From contig OX031065.1 in assembly GCA_943736015.1 (NCBI GenBank), forward strand, positions 50,942,992-51,006,991: a DNA stretch of 64,000 bases, read 5' to 3'. Below, in pieces: positions 36,576-44,586 of this stretch; the first letter of the stretch is position 1, and each line of letters opens with the position of its first letter. The stretch comes from Tridacna crocea. Taxonomy: Eukaryota; Mollusca; Bivalvia; Cardiida; Cardiidae. Below the pieces are notes generated by a model. It had not been told where the DNA came from, did not search any database, and saw only the letters and a program-made list of their open reading frames with translations. Position numbers and translations under genes: made by a program.

Positions 36576-39500
36576 TGTGGACAAAAAATGACTTGTGCAC
36601 TGCACTTACCCTCAACAAAAATGACTTGTGCACTGCAGTTACCCTCAAGATGATCTATCTTGATATTAAGTTTGAAGAAAAAAAAAAGCTTGTATACTTT
36701 AAATGCATTGCTTAAGAAAAAAATTTTGAATTTGTTAGATAACTAAGGGCCACAACTTTTAAAAGTTTTACAGAATTATGGATATTGCGCAATCCGTTTT
36801 TCCAAATGTGATCTGCCTGCCTATGAGGTTTGACGTCAATAGCTGTTATACTCTAGAAGTTATGCGTTGGACAAAAATCAGTTTTGTAAAATAACAAAGG
36901 GCAATAACTCAAAAAATTCATGGAGACAGAGTTATCGATCTTGACCATTGCGCTTGTCCTCAATCTATTTTGTATATAAAATTTAAACCCAAGGAAGTTA
37001 TTCTCAAGACAAAAATCAAATTGGTAAAATAACTGACGGACACAACTCCCAAAAAAATGGCAACTTATTTTAGGGTTCGGGAGATATGGACGGAGACGGT
37101 TGGACAGATAGACAGGTATAGGTCAATCCTCTAATCCTCTCATTTACACGTAGCCAAATTTAGACGAAAATCTTATAAACAGACGGACGGAAAGACAGAC
37201 AGACAGAGGTCATTCCTATAATCCTCTCCGGCTTTGCAGCGGGGGATTAAAGTAGAAAGGGTTTTTTATATGTAGGAACGATGCAACTGCTCCACGTATG
37301 ACCTTCTGTCGATACCTCTTATAGTATTATTCCTTTACAAAATGGTTGTAACTAGCTCTTACGACCTTTCATTACTTGTCCATTTCGGAAAAAACCTACG
37401 TATAAACGCCGTTTGCAATTTTTTATCCTCATTTTCTCAAACTAAGTAAGGCATTTTATTATCATTAATGGCCATTTAAATTTTGCTCTATAGGTAAAAG
37501 AAAATAAAGCATGCATTATTGAAAATGATATGTTTTTGTTTTTATATTTTTTTTCCAAGTGTTTTCAAAATTGTGTTGTTTTCACATATGACGTTCTCAT
37601 TTTAAGGCATCAAATTACAATACCTGAAATACAATCTTATAGAAGTATAGGTAGTTTGAGGTTCAAAGGGACCCTTCTGAGGTTTAGAATATATCTAGAA
37701 AATTTACTTTAGATGAAAATGTGCATAGTTAATAATATTACCTTTACCAACTCATGGTGAAATTTTCAGAATTTTTGATAACTTAGTTTGACTTTTTTTT
37801 TACATTCGATGCAATGTTAAAATGTGTGTACAAAACGGCTTACAAACTGTGAAAGGGTTGAAGGTTATTCCGAGTTAAGGATTTACCTGTTTATGAAAAC
37901 AATCCCCATGCATGTACAGTAACTGTGGTCGTCTTTTGTCATTGATAGAAATGCACAAATTTATTAAGTGGGGCCTGGATAAGGTACGATAGATTTACAC
38001 AAATATAGTAAGTGGTGCCTAGATATGATAGAATTACACTTTATTTCATGCTTTCCGGTAGGATATCAAGAAATAGCAGTGAAAATATTTTTCAATCTTA
38101 CACTGGTACCACCAGTGAAAATACCGATTTTCACGTTCTTGTTGCCTAGGTAAATTGCGCATGCCTAACAACCAGATGGGAAATAGGACGTCATATACCT
38201 TACATTTCTCGCGCTTGACGTAACGTTGCTATGCGGAAGGGGTATGCCACGGGGAATAACGGAAAAGAAATGTACTGGATTTTGATAAAGTTCCTCCCAG
38301 AAAGGGTAAAAAGCATGAAATAAATAGAATTTTTTTTTTTCGGTGGAAGATCGAAATTTATTTCATCTCGTGAACACCATCGGTAATATTTTCGCTCGTG
38401 GCTGCGCCACTCGTGAAAATATTACCGATGGTGATCACTCGATGAAATAAATTTCGATCTTTCACTGAAAAAAACAAATATCCTCTATATAATAAGTTGG
38501 GCATGGTTAAGGTTATATAAACCTACATAACTATAGTGAGTGGGACCTGGTTAAGGTATAATAGAATAACACAACTATAATAAGTGGGGCATGATAAGGG
38601 TATGATATAATTACACAGCTGTAGTAAGTGGGGCCTGGATAAGGTATTAAAGTATAACATTAAATATAATTACAGAGACCTGTTAAGGTATGATAGAATT
38701 ACATAAATTAAATAAAAGGAACCTGGATAAGGTATGATAGAATTACACAATTATGATTATTGGTGCCTCGATAGGGTATGATAGAAATACACAAATATAA
38801 AAAGAGGGGCCCGGATAAGGTATGATAGAATATAATTCTATCATACCCTAACCATGCCCCACTTATTAAAGTTGTGTAATTCTGTTTTTCCTTAACTTTT
38901 TCCCACTTATTATAGTTGTGTAATTCTATCATACCTTAACCATGCCCAACTTATAATAAGGTTGTAATTCTATCATAGCTTAATCAGGCACCACTTATTA
39001 TATCTGTGTAAATCTATCATAATAGAAAAATAGAATTACACAACTTTAATAAGTGGGGCATGGTTAGGGTATAATAGAATTACACAAATATGGTATAAGT
39101 GGGGCCTTATTAAGGTATTACAGAATAACATAAATATGATTACAGGGACCTGGTCAAGGTGGGATAGAATTACACAAATATGATAAATAGGGGCTGGATA
39201 AGGTATGATAAAATGCACAATTATAAAATTTTGGACCCGGATAAGGTATGATATAATTAAACAAATATAAAGTGTGGGGCCTGGATAAGTTATGGCAGAA
39301 TTACACAATTATAATCAGTCGGGCCAGGATAAATTTGATAGAAATACACAAGTACATGTATAATAAATGGGGATTATTATGATAGAATTACACAATTATA
39401 AGTTGGGCACGGTAAAGGTTTGACTTATAACTATAGTAAGTGGGGCCTGTTCAAGGTATGATAGAACTACACAAATATATTAAGTGGGGCATGGATAAGG

Positions 39501-42500
39501 TATGAACTACACAAATATATTAAGTGGGGCCTGTTCAAGGTATGATAGAATCACACAAATATATTAAGTGAGGCCTGGATAAGGTAAGATAGAATCACAC
39601 AAATACATAAAGTGGGGACCTGGATAAGGTAAGATAGAATCACACAAATATATTAAATGAGGCCTGGATAAGGTATAATAGAATCACACAAATATAATAA
39701 GTGGGACCTAGATAAGGTAAGATAGAATCACACAAATATAATAAGTGGGGCCTGGATAAGGTATGAACTACACAAATATATTAAGTGGGGCCTGGATAAG
39801 GTATGATAGAATCACACAAATATAATAAGTGGGGACCTGGATAAGGTAAGATAGAATCACACAAGTATATTAAGTGAGGCCTGGATAAGGTATGATAAAA
39901 TCACACAAATATGATAAGTGGGACCTGGATAAGGTAAGATAGAATCACACAAATATATAAAGTGGGGACCTGGATAAGGTAAGATAGAATCACACAAATA
40001 TATTAAGTGAGGCCTGGATAAGGTATGATAAAATCACACAAATATAATAAGTGGGACCTAGATAAGGTAAGATAGAATCACACAAATATATAAAGTGGGG
40101 ACCTGGATAAGGTAAGATAGAATCACACAAATATATTAAGTGGGGCCTGGATAAGGTATGATAAAATCACACAAATATAATAAGTGGGGCCTGTTAAAGG
40201 TATGATAGAATTACCCAATATAATAAGTGGGGCCTGGATAAGGTAAGATAAAATCACACAAATATAATAAGTGGGGACCTGGATAAGGTAAGATAGAATC
40301 ACACAAATATAATAAGTGGGGACCTGGATAAGGTATGATAGAATCACACAAATATAATAAGTGGGGACCTGGATAAGGTATGATAGAATCACAAAAATAT
40401 AATAAGTGGGGCCTGGATAAGGTAAGATAGAATCACACAAATATATTAAGTGGGGCCTGGATAAGGTAAGATAGAATCACACAAATATATAAAGTGGGGG
40501 CCTGGATAAGGTAAGATAGAATCACACAAATATATTAAGTGAGGCCTTGATAAGGTATGATAAAATCACACAAATATAATAAGTGGGACCTAGATAAGGT
40601 AAGATAGAATCACACAAATATGTAAAGTGGGGACCTGGATAAGGTAAGATAGAATCACACAAATATATTAAGTGGGGCCTGGATAAGGTATGATAAAATC
40701 ACACAAATATAATAAGTGGGACCTAGATTAGGTAAGATAGAATCACACAAATATATAAAGTGGGGACCTGGATAAGGTAAGATAGAATCACACAAATATA
40801 TCAGGTGAGGCCTGGATAAGGTATGATAAAATCACACAAATATAATAAGTGGGACCTAGATAAGGTAAGATAGAATCACACAAATATATAAAGTGGGGAC
40901 CTGGATAAGGTAAGATAGAATCACACAAATATATTAAGTGAGGCCTGGATAAGGAATGATAAAATCACACAAATATAATAAGTGGGGCCTGTTAAAGGTA
41001 TGATAGAATTACCCAATATAATAAGTGGGGCCTGGATAATGTACGATAAAATCACACAAATATAATAAGTGGGGCCTGTTAAAGGTATGATAGGCTTGCA
41101 CAAATATAATGTAAGTCGGGCCTAGTTAAGGTATGATAGAATTACAAAAAATTGTAATAAGTGGGGCTTTGTTAATGTGTGATAGAATTACACAAATTAA
41201 TAAGTGGCTCATGGATAAGGTATTATAGAATTACACAAATATGATATCAGTGGGGTCTAGTTAAGGTATGATAGAATTACAAAAAATATAATAAGTGGGG
41301 CCTTGCTAAGGTATGATAGAATGACACAACTGTAATTAGTGGGGCCTCTACGAGTCATTATAGAATTACACAACTATGATAAATGGGGCCTTGGTAAGGT
41401 GTGGTAGAAGTACTCAAATATAGTATGTATTAAGTTTAATAAAAATACAAAAGTACTATAGGTTCAATAAGTAGGATCAGGATAAGGTTTGATAGAAATT
41501 TGCAGATAAAAATATTTTGGGGCCGGATAAGACATGACGGGAAATCAAAAATCCAAATTATCTTGACCTGGATAAGGTTTTCAAATGATAATTAACAAAA
41601 AATATGTCTGTCCAACTGAACAGATAAAAAGCTTTTCTGCTAAGGTAATTGGCTCTCGATTCCGGGGTAAAAGGTTCGAATATGGCTTAGGATATTATTT
41701 CATTTTTATTTCTATTAAATAGCCTAACTAGTATCACTCAAAAAAATAACTGACTTGTCACCCAGTTACTTTCGAAAATGGTCAGTAAATTTCACAGGGT
41801 TACTTGTTTGTGAGGTAACTCAATATTGATTTGTACCATAAAAGCTCGAGTGTTACTCCGCGAAGTTCACAAAGGGCGTATTCCTTTCACCTGTTCTCGC
41901 ACAATGTTCTGTGTTCTGGAATGCTATTCTGGAACGTGCGAAAGGAATATTTCAGAACACAATACACTGTTCCGGAAGTCTGTTCTGAATGAAGCACGTT
42001 CGGAACATTATTCTAAACCATATCAAAATGAAAGGACATTGGCATGATGGCTGTTGCAAGAGCTACTGCCCTAGCTGTGTTAGTTGAGGGTATGATTAGC
42101 TGCAGAGAGAGAAAGAAAAGACGAGTCTATTATGCCCCTGTTTATGGCATTCATACCGTAAAAAAGGCCAATTGCAAATTTTGCCATGAAGAATTGTCCG
42201 TCTTTCAGCTATCTTGAATCACCTAGCAACCGTTCAGCAAGTGCGGTACACCTCGATTGGATTAGAACAGTCAGAACATGTTCTGAAGAACACGGCACAG
42301 TGTTCCAAAACACTCCATTGACCTAGAATATGTTCGGAGTGTTCGTAGTAGCGAAATGAATACGAAAAAGTATCGACGAAAGTAAAAGGGTTAGAGGTCT
42401 TGTTGAGTAATATGTGGGTGTGTATATGTGTGTACAAGACGGGGCGTATTATTACAACTCTCCCAATTTCGATGTTGAAGTAAACAGAATGAATTAAAGC

Positions 42501-44586
42501 TATAAAATCTATTCACCTGTGTCCTGTGCAATATAGATAGTTTTGACTTGCACCTTTGTCCTGTGCAATATAGATAGCTTTGACTTGCACAAATAATTAT
42601 TAAGTTTATAGGCCTTTAACTTTTTTAATAATAATCTGTGTTTTACGATTCTATTCAGGACAATGCGCGAAAATGAGATAACCCTGGACACCTGTATTGA
42701 CCTCTTTTGGTGTATTGTATATTTGACCCTATAGGTACTACTTTCATTGAATTTGTCGTCTGCAGTACGGTGAATGTATACTAGTCTGAAAATGTGTCGC
42801 CTAGTACAGGCTTACTCTTTACCAAACGACACAATTTTAGACTGGTCCAAATTGAAAGCATTTGCAAACGACAAAATAAAAGTAATTTGAAATTTGTTTT
42901 GTGAGAGCTTGAACACATTGTGGGAATAGGAGAAAATGCTGGTAACCAGAATTTTCTCCTTTTTTCCACAATTTTTTCAAAGGACTTATTTATCAGGATC
43001 GTTAAAAGTCGGGATTGTATGTTATAGTACGAAAGTAATGACTAAACCTGTTTGTACACAAAGTGAGAGTGTAGGTATAGATAAAGATGTGCATGTTCCA
43101 TAAACCCTTAAATAAGACCTAACAGATATTTTTTGTTTAGAAATAAGGTATAGATAATTATAAATTTAGCGGTTGTCCTTGCCTAAAGTGTCAGCAAAGC
43201 GTCCTATTGGATCAAGACCGGCATGCACTATTATACGGTCTGTTCTTGATCCACACAGGTCTCAATTATGTCTAAAGAAACTTTCAAACTGGTATTAAAA
43301 TCTTAAAATGTTGCGATTTCAGAGGTATTTTGAGGGGGGAAATATCTCTAAATCGGACACATCCAAGATCAGACTGCACTTTCTGTATAGTCGATCTTGA
43401 TCTGCATTGTCCGAAAAAGGTCCTTAAATCGCCCTTTATAGCCTATGGGTCGAATTCTGAGGTCACAGACGGTAGGGTCAGACAGAAAAAAATACGAAAT
43501 TCCAAAGATGGTGTAATGTCTCAAACCTTGAGTGGCTTTGCCACGGTCCCTTGAGCTGTTTGCAGACGATATAGATCAAGATCAGACTGCAAAAAGTATA
43601 GTCTGATTCTTTAACCTACAATGTGCATAACAACATTAACTTGAAAGTAGCAATATTAATTTCTACCGTTCGCAGGAAATTTTCGATTTGATTTTTATGT
43701 TACACCCGTCCAGGGGCTAACTAACTAATAGTGTTTCTTGTACAATTTTAACTCAGTTTTCTGTCTGATAACTAACTACTTTCTCACGTATATATAACGC
43801 CATGGAGTGACCTAGGGAAAATAAATCCTACAACCGCTGTTTCCTTCAAAACATTGAAAACAATGCAAGTTGGTCATATTTCAAACTCGCTTCCTATGGA
43901 TAACAAGTACATAACTTACCAAAGCTCAGCTTCTTTTATAAGCACTATGCACAATCTCCCTTCAAGTCATCCTGACTGCTTTTCCGGTGGAACAAGGCTA
44001 GCCCCAGCAGTTAGAAAGGAACGTATAGCGCTATCACCATCCCTCTTAAATTTACCCAGGCTGTGGATCGAACCTGCAGCCCCTGGATAATAAGTCCTGC
44101 TCGAGAGGGATTCAGCTACATGTACCTGCTTCAGTATAACGGGGTTGGTATTCACCAACCATTCTTAAGAAAATTCTTTGTCTTATTCTTCAAGATTTTC
44201 TAACTATGAAAGTAACAGAACTTCTGATTGGCTAAACCGAATGGTTTAGCCAATCGGAAGTTCTGTTACTGTCACATTGACAAAATTCTGAAGAATAAGA
44301 CTAAGAATGTTCTTAAGAATGGTTAATGAATACGGGCCTAGGTTTGGTATATGCCTTACGAAATACATACCAGTTGCACAAGTAGCCTGATATGAGTCGA
44401 CTCGTTTAGCAGTTGCATTTAACCGCCTTTTCACAGAGAAGGGCTCCTACATATTTGGCACTGTGAGAGAAAGATATGAAAAGATAATAATTATACACAT
44501 ACCCTTATTCTGTCTGTTGTATGACCAGCACCAAATACTCCATTTCCCAACAGGGTAAAAAGACACAATAAAAGAATGAATACCAT
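21881..44586 (-). CDS. Gene B: secreted EEP-superfamily hydrolase, complete, 9 exons, 398 aa
   Basis: Joined exons, in transcript order: 44586-44503, 35942-35808, 32890-32770, 32364-32163, 26620-26470, 25340-25277, 23648-23493, 23085-22931, 22009-21881. They total 1197 nt with no internal stop, and every junction has GT/AG and matching phase. The protein starts with a signal peptide (MVFILLLCLFTLLGNGVFGA). The EEP active-site set follows: ITYN (N33), CLQE (E73), NGLALLAKRPL (residues about 195-205), THL (H242), GDMNN (D288/N290), SIDHIF (D343) and LSDHYG (D378/H379). In known EEP enzymes these residues bind Mg and attack a phosphodiester; the substrate here (DNA, RNA or a phospholipid such as sphingomyelin) cannot be read from sequence. 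A roughly 70-residue insert (114-182) carries eight Cys, presumably disulphide-bonded, consistent with secretion. Thirteen Cys remain in the mature chain, and NVT sequons occur near residues 138 and 365. Family assignment is firm, precise enzyme is not. Confidence 0.92.
22010..22930. other. Gene B intron 8
   Basis: No exon. A stretch at 22440-22640 has an open-looking plus-strand segment ending in GAG|gtaagc, possibly a decayed retroelement or a foreign exon, but it was not identified. Confidence 0.4.
22931..23085 (-). CDS. Gene B exon 8: SIDHIF motif
   Basis: Residues 305-356, including the pair C323/C326 (YCTFCAVDRNPYN) and KPESIDHIFGNG. The IDxIF motif precedes the final SDH in EEP enzymes. 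Acceptor is aatttcag|AG; donor is AAG|gtgagtgg. Phase 0 leads into exon 9. Confidence 0.9.
23297..23480 (+). mobile_element. tRNA-derived SINE, degraded
   Basis: A-box-like 'gagtggtgaagtggtta', B box AGTTCGATCC and the SINE core word 'ctccttgggaaaggc'. Lies in intron 7 of gene B just after exon 7. Confidence 0.55.
23493..23648 (-). CDS. Gene B exon 7: GDMNN motif
   Basis: Residues 253-304. VLLGDMNNGDAFTV supplies the Asp-x-Asn metal/phosphate-binding pair (D288, N290) of the EEP superfamily. Acceptor is gttacag|CC; donor is A|gtaagtaa. A degenerate SINE lies immediately downstream in intron 7. Confidence 0.9.
24090..24260. mobile_element. PB-1 MITE halves, fragmentary
   Basis: A right half ('ccctgcaatattttctattc' to 'tttggtaaagagttaa', ending 24186) abuts a left half ('ttaatcctttccaacacaac' to 'ttgggaaagg'). 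They look like two truncated or rearranged copies. Confidence 0.45.
24386..24456. repeat. 71-bp near-perfect palindrome
   Basis: 'aaccctgttatgggtactca' and complement around 'tcgtctcgttgagacga'. No second copy in the window. Confidence 0.65.
24840..25240. mobile_element. MITE family M8, complete
   Basis: Terminal inverted repeat of about 45 bp: 'catcttcgccagccaagttt' ... 'tacgatcactacgtggatct' and the reverse at 25195-25240. Ends 37 bp from gene B exon 6. Confidence 0.72.
25277..25340 (-). CDS. Gene B exon 6: THL catalytic His
   Basis: A 64-nt exon encoding residues 232-252 (YDGKLNVVCTHLTAVLPGLS plus E). It holds the conserved THL motif, whose His is the EEP general acid/base region. Acceptor is ccatgtag|TAC; donor is C|gtaagt. 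The exon lies just beside a MITE that ends near 25240. Confidence 0.88.
25504..25638. mobile_element. MITE family M5, short
   Basis: Terminal repeats 'ggtattcaccaaccattctt' and 'aagaatggttggtgaatacg'; the central palindrome is missing. Confidence 0.65.
25641..26469. other. Gene B intron 5, unassigned
   Basis: AT-rich, no repeat or exon recognised. Confidence 0.5.
26470..26620 (-). CDS. Gene B exon 5: NGLALLAKRPL motif
   Basis: Residues 182-231, starting CSSATPTTSN and containing NTNGLALLAKRPL and VDRGYISAM, the typical EEP strand pattern. Acceptor is ttttgtag|G completes the AGG codon split from exon 4; donor is ATG|gtgggt. No gene A counterpart is seen in the window; by the spacing in B it would fall just left of position 1. 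Confidence 0.9.
26706..27065 (+). pseudogene. LINE (non-LTR retrotransposon) ORF2 3' end, truncated
   Basis: Reads PPKYRVIHAKFRTSTHNLMI, then EKGRHLGLNREPRLCVFCRQ, then EFHFLFECMTN. This is the C-terminal Cys/His segment (R.S.H.L.IE.GR ... C.FC ... E.HFLF.C) of LINE reverse transcriptases. After one stop (about 26928) the frame resumes and ends 'SLAFFLYKAFEGV', again as in LINE tails. 5'-truncated and inactive; in intron 4 of gene B, opposite strand. Confidence 0.75.
27170..27340 (-). mobile_element. PB-1 MITE remnant in LINE flank
   Basis: Recognised by 'actctttaccaaacgacaaa', 'aaagcatttgcagac' and 'gagaaaatgatggtaactgc'. The right arm is lost. Confidence 0.5.
27341..28439. other. Gene B intron 4, probable old LINE 3' region
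   Basis: The motif 'tgtattatgggcact' or 'ctgtgttgtgggcactg' recurs at about 27525, 27835 and 28120, and 'gtgtgggaagcagttattgc' resembles 27620 and 27905. This looks like a decayed 300-bp tandem unit of a LINE end. No coding sense was found. Confidence 0.4.
28440..28523 (+). mobile_element. LINE-type 3' end with (ATT)n tail
   Basis: 'tattatgggcctgtggcc', an AATAAA and a (TTA)n microsatellite in tandem: a common 3' terminus of CR1/L2/RTE-like elements. A shorter ATT run at 27868-27888 follows a related 'tgggcattgatttatc'. Confidence 0.5.
28800..28990 (-). mobile_element. tRNA-derived SINE, family S1, degraded
   Basis: Shares 'catcgattgagaaacaagtt', 'gattctgcttcc' and 'ggaactac.ccagtact' with 5112-5340. 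The B box region is mutated ('gatatcaagatcgg'). Confidence 0.55.
28990..30510 (+). repeat. ~48-bp minisatellite in gene B intron 4
   Basis: Roughly 30 units of 'gctggttgtttacatgaata' and 'cagtcttcctgtggctatca'. Units at 29560-30290 are homogeneous; those at the edges are more like the gene A array. Confidence 0.8.
30609..30664. repeat. (CT)n microsatellite, longest in the window
   Basis: About 28 uninterrupted CT units in gene B intron 4, directly right of the 48-bp minisatellite. Confidence 0.95.
31027..31226. mobile_element. MITE family M5
   Basis: Ends as in 25504. The centre is 'cttctgattggctaaaccga' and its complement 'ttaaccaatcagaagttg', so the whole 200 bp is one inverted repeat. 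Confidence 0.72.
31326..31897 (+). mobile_element. MITE family M13
   Basis: A small hairpin at one end ('ggagaggtcatcagacctct') and another at the other ('gacctctcctggcttctttt', 'ttaaagaagccactt'). The 62324 element is collinear in reverse. Confidence 0.62.
32163..32364 (-). CDS. Gene B exon 4: cysteine-rich insert
   Basis: Residues 114-181. It carries seven Cys (117, 128, 134, 145, 150, 164, 167); the eighth (182) is the first residue of exon 5. Standard EEP domains have no such block between the LQE and NGLALL motifs, so this is an insert coded almost exactly by one exon. All seven Cys are conserved in gene A, although only about 44 of 68 residues match. Acceptor is cgtttgtag|AA; donor is AG|gtaaatg. 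Confidence 0.92.
32770..32890 (-). CDS. Gene B exon 3
   Basis: Residues 74-113 (VWIGNDLEIILDQ to SIANVEG) plus the first base of codon 114. Acceptor is ttgttacag|GTT; donor is G|gttagtc. With exon 2 it reads LQE-VW, the usual EEP continuation. It is 36/40 identical to gene A exon 3, among the best conserved exons of the pair. Confidence 0.92.
33170..33398 (+). mobile_element. PB-1 MITE, well preserved
   Basis: TTAA at 33170-33173 and 33395-33398. The central inverted repeat spans about 65 nt, from 'gaaaacattgtggaaaaagg' through ATGCTGGTAACCAGCAT to its complement, with almost no loop. A good reference copy for the family, in intron 2 of gene B. Confidence 0.82.
33880..34067. mobile_element. 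MITE, 'agagaccacc' family
   Basis: Terminal inverted repeat 'tacagttaaacctgtgttag' / 'ctgaatacaggttgtactgt', with inner 'agagaccacc' words. A repeat of this type is widespread in invertebrates as far as I recall. Confidence 0.6.
34527..34669. repeat. (GA)n and (GGAT)n microsatellites
   Basis: About 26 GA units (34527-34578), then GGAT/GGAC units (34631-34669). Confidence 0.93.
35199..35427 (+). mobile_element. PB-2 MITE
   Basis: TTAA at 35199-35202 and 35424-35427. Core AATTGCTCGTGACGAGCAATT has centre G, the opposite of the copy at 346. Lies in intron 2 of gene B. Confidence 0.8.
35505..35632. repeat. Palindrome family M11, with duplicated arm
   Basis: 'atcgtcggtttgcttccaaa' inverted about a 'gcttgttacaagc' centre; the right arm is then repeated once more, perfectly, giving three arms of about 43 bp. 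Confidence 0.7.
35808..35942 (-). CDS. Gene B exon 2: EEP strand 1 and catalytic Glu
   Basis: Residues 29-73, from AITYNTALQDLP to ADIVCLQE. It holds the conserved Asn of the first strand and the catalytic Glu of the LQE motif. Acceptor is tattacag|GCT; donor is GAG|gtttgt, a valid but non-consensus GT site. Length is 135 nt, as in gene A. Confidence 0.92.
35990..36218 (+). mobile_element. PB-1 MITE flanked by TTAT instead of TTAA
   Basis: Both flanks read TTAT in the same orientation (35990-35993, 36215-36218). The ends are otherwise standard (CCCTTTCC ... GGAAAGGG) and the core is perfect. It starts 48 bp upstream of the gene B exon 2 acceptor, inside intron 1. Confidence 0.78.
36259..36472 (-). 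mobile_element. Solo LTR of a TRIM-related subfamily
   Basis: On the minus strand it begins TGTTACGGGAG, shares TCTCTTTGGCTCAGTGGTTA (A box) and ends with TTTCTTTGTTACGGACTTTG then TTCG, as in the 18789 LTR. Between the boxes it differs: a longer segment resembling a tRNA with a long variable arm, then the B box GGTTCGAATCC. An AATAAA lies near its 3' end. No interior or second LTR is present, so it is a solo LTR; the exact 3' end and target duplication are unclear. Confidence 0.7.
36745..37250 (+). repeat. Dispersed repeat of bivalve type ('gggcaataactc')
   Basis: Blocks 'aagggcaataactcaaaaaa', 'gagacagagttatcgatctt' and 'gggagatatggacgg' are followed by 'gacggacggaaagacagaca' and 'cctataatcctctccggctt'. 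I recall this repeat as frequent in bivalve genomes; the class of element is uncertain. Confidence 0.55.
37251..38041. other. Gene B intron 1, unassigned
   Basis: AT-rich; nothing recognised. Confidence 0.5.
38042..38470 (-). mobile_element. MITE family M4, long form, reverse
   Basis: Body first ('catgctttccggtaggatat'), hairpin last ('cgctcgtggctgcgccactc' loop region). Sits between the dispersed bivalve-type repeat region and the intron 1 minisatellite of gene B. Confidence 0.72.
38480..41450 (+). repeat. 44-45-bp minisatellite, about 3 kb, in gene B intron 1
   Basis: Unit 'aagtggggcctggataaggt' followed by 'atgatagaatcacacaaata'. Edges are diverged, and the centre (39400-41050) is homogeneous with higher-order grouping. 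Because the unit is often 45 bp, the minus strand stays open with a 15-residue periodic peptide (ICVILSYLIQVPT); this is not a gene. Confidence 0.9.
38832..39022 (-). repeat. Inverted block inside the 44-bp array
   Basis: Units here run in reverse ('attctatcataccttaacca', 'tgccc.acttattata'). At the left border the arms meet as 'tatgatagaatataattcta', a palindromic junction. Confidence 0.75.
41874..42366. mobile_element. MITE family M7 (about 490 bp)
   Basis: Terminal repeat GGGCGTATTCCTTTCACC / GCGAAATGAATACG. The interior repeats 'tgttctg' words ('ctgttctcgcac', 'gttctgtgttctggaat'). Two other copies are at 59133 and 59651. Confidence 0.68.
42521..42591. repeat. 36-bp direct repeat, 2 copies
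   Basis: 'tgtcctgtgcaatatagata' then 'g(t/c)tttgacttgcac', twice in tandem. Confidence 0.75.
42808..43030 (-). mobile_element. PB-1 MITE, decayed ends
   Basis: 'actctttaccaaacgacaca', 'aaagcatttgcaaacgac' and 'gagaaaatgctggtaaccag' identify it. The right end reads 'attgtatgttatagta' and has lost the TTAA. Confidence 0.65.
43357..43625. repeat. Two degraded P62 palindromes
   Basis: Copies at 43357-43414 ('ccaagatcagactgcac', 'gatcttgatctgcattgtcc') and 43562-43625 ('agatcaagatcagactgc', 'tagtctgattct'). Confidence 0.55.
43860..44135 (-). mobile_element. tRNA-derived SINE
   Basis: Minus strand carries 'tgtagctgaatccctctcga' (A box region), then GCAGGTTCGATCCACAG (B box), then a body of about 190 bp. 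Its 5' end is close to the start of a MITE at 44143. Confidence 0.55.
44143..44340. mobile_element. MITE family M5
   Basis: Whole-length inverted repeat with centre 'ttggctaaaccgaatggttt'; 158 bp beyond the gene B exon 1 donor, in intron 1. Confidence 0.72.
44503..44586 (-). CDS. Gene B exon 1: signal peptide exon
   Basis: Encodes residues 1-28: a hydrophobic signal peptide, then GHTTDRIR. The donor is AGG|gtatgtg (phase 0). The start was chosen because it is the only ATG before the hydrophobic core and it matches gene A exon 1, with 24 of 28 residues identical. Cleavage after VFGA (residue 20) is likely. Confidence 0.9.

Noticed and set aside
40123-40440. Minus-strand frame with repeated YYICVILSYLIQ
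   Set aside because: Product of a 45-bp tandem unit being divisible by three; no start context or domain.
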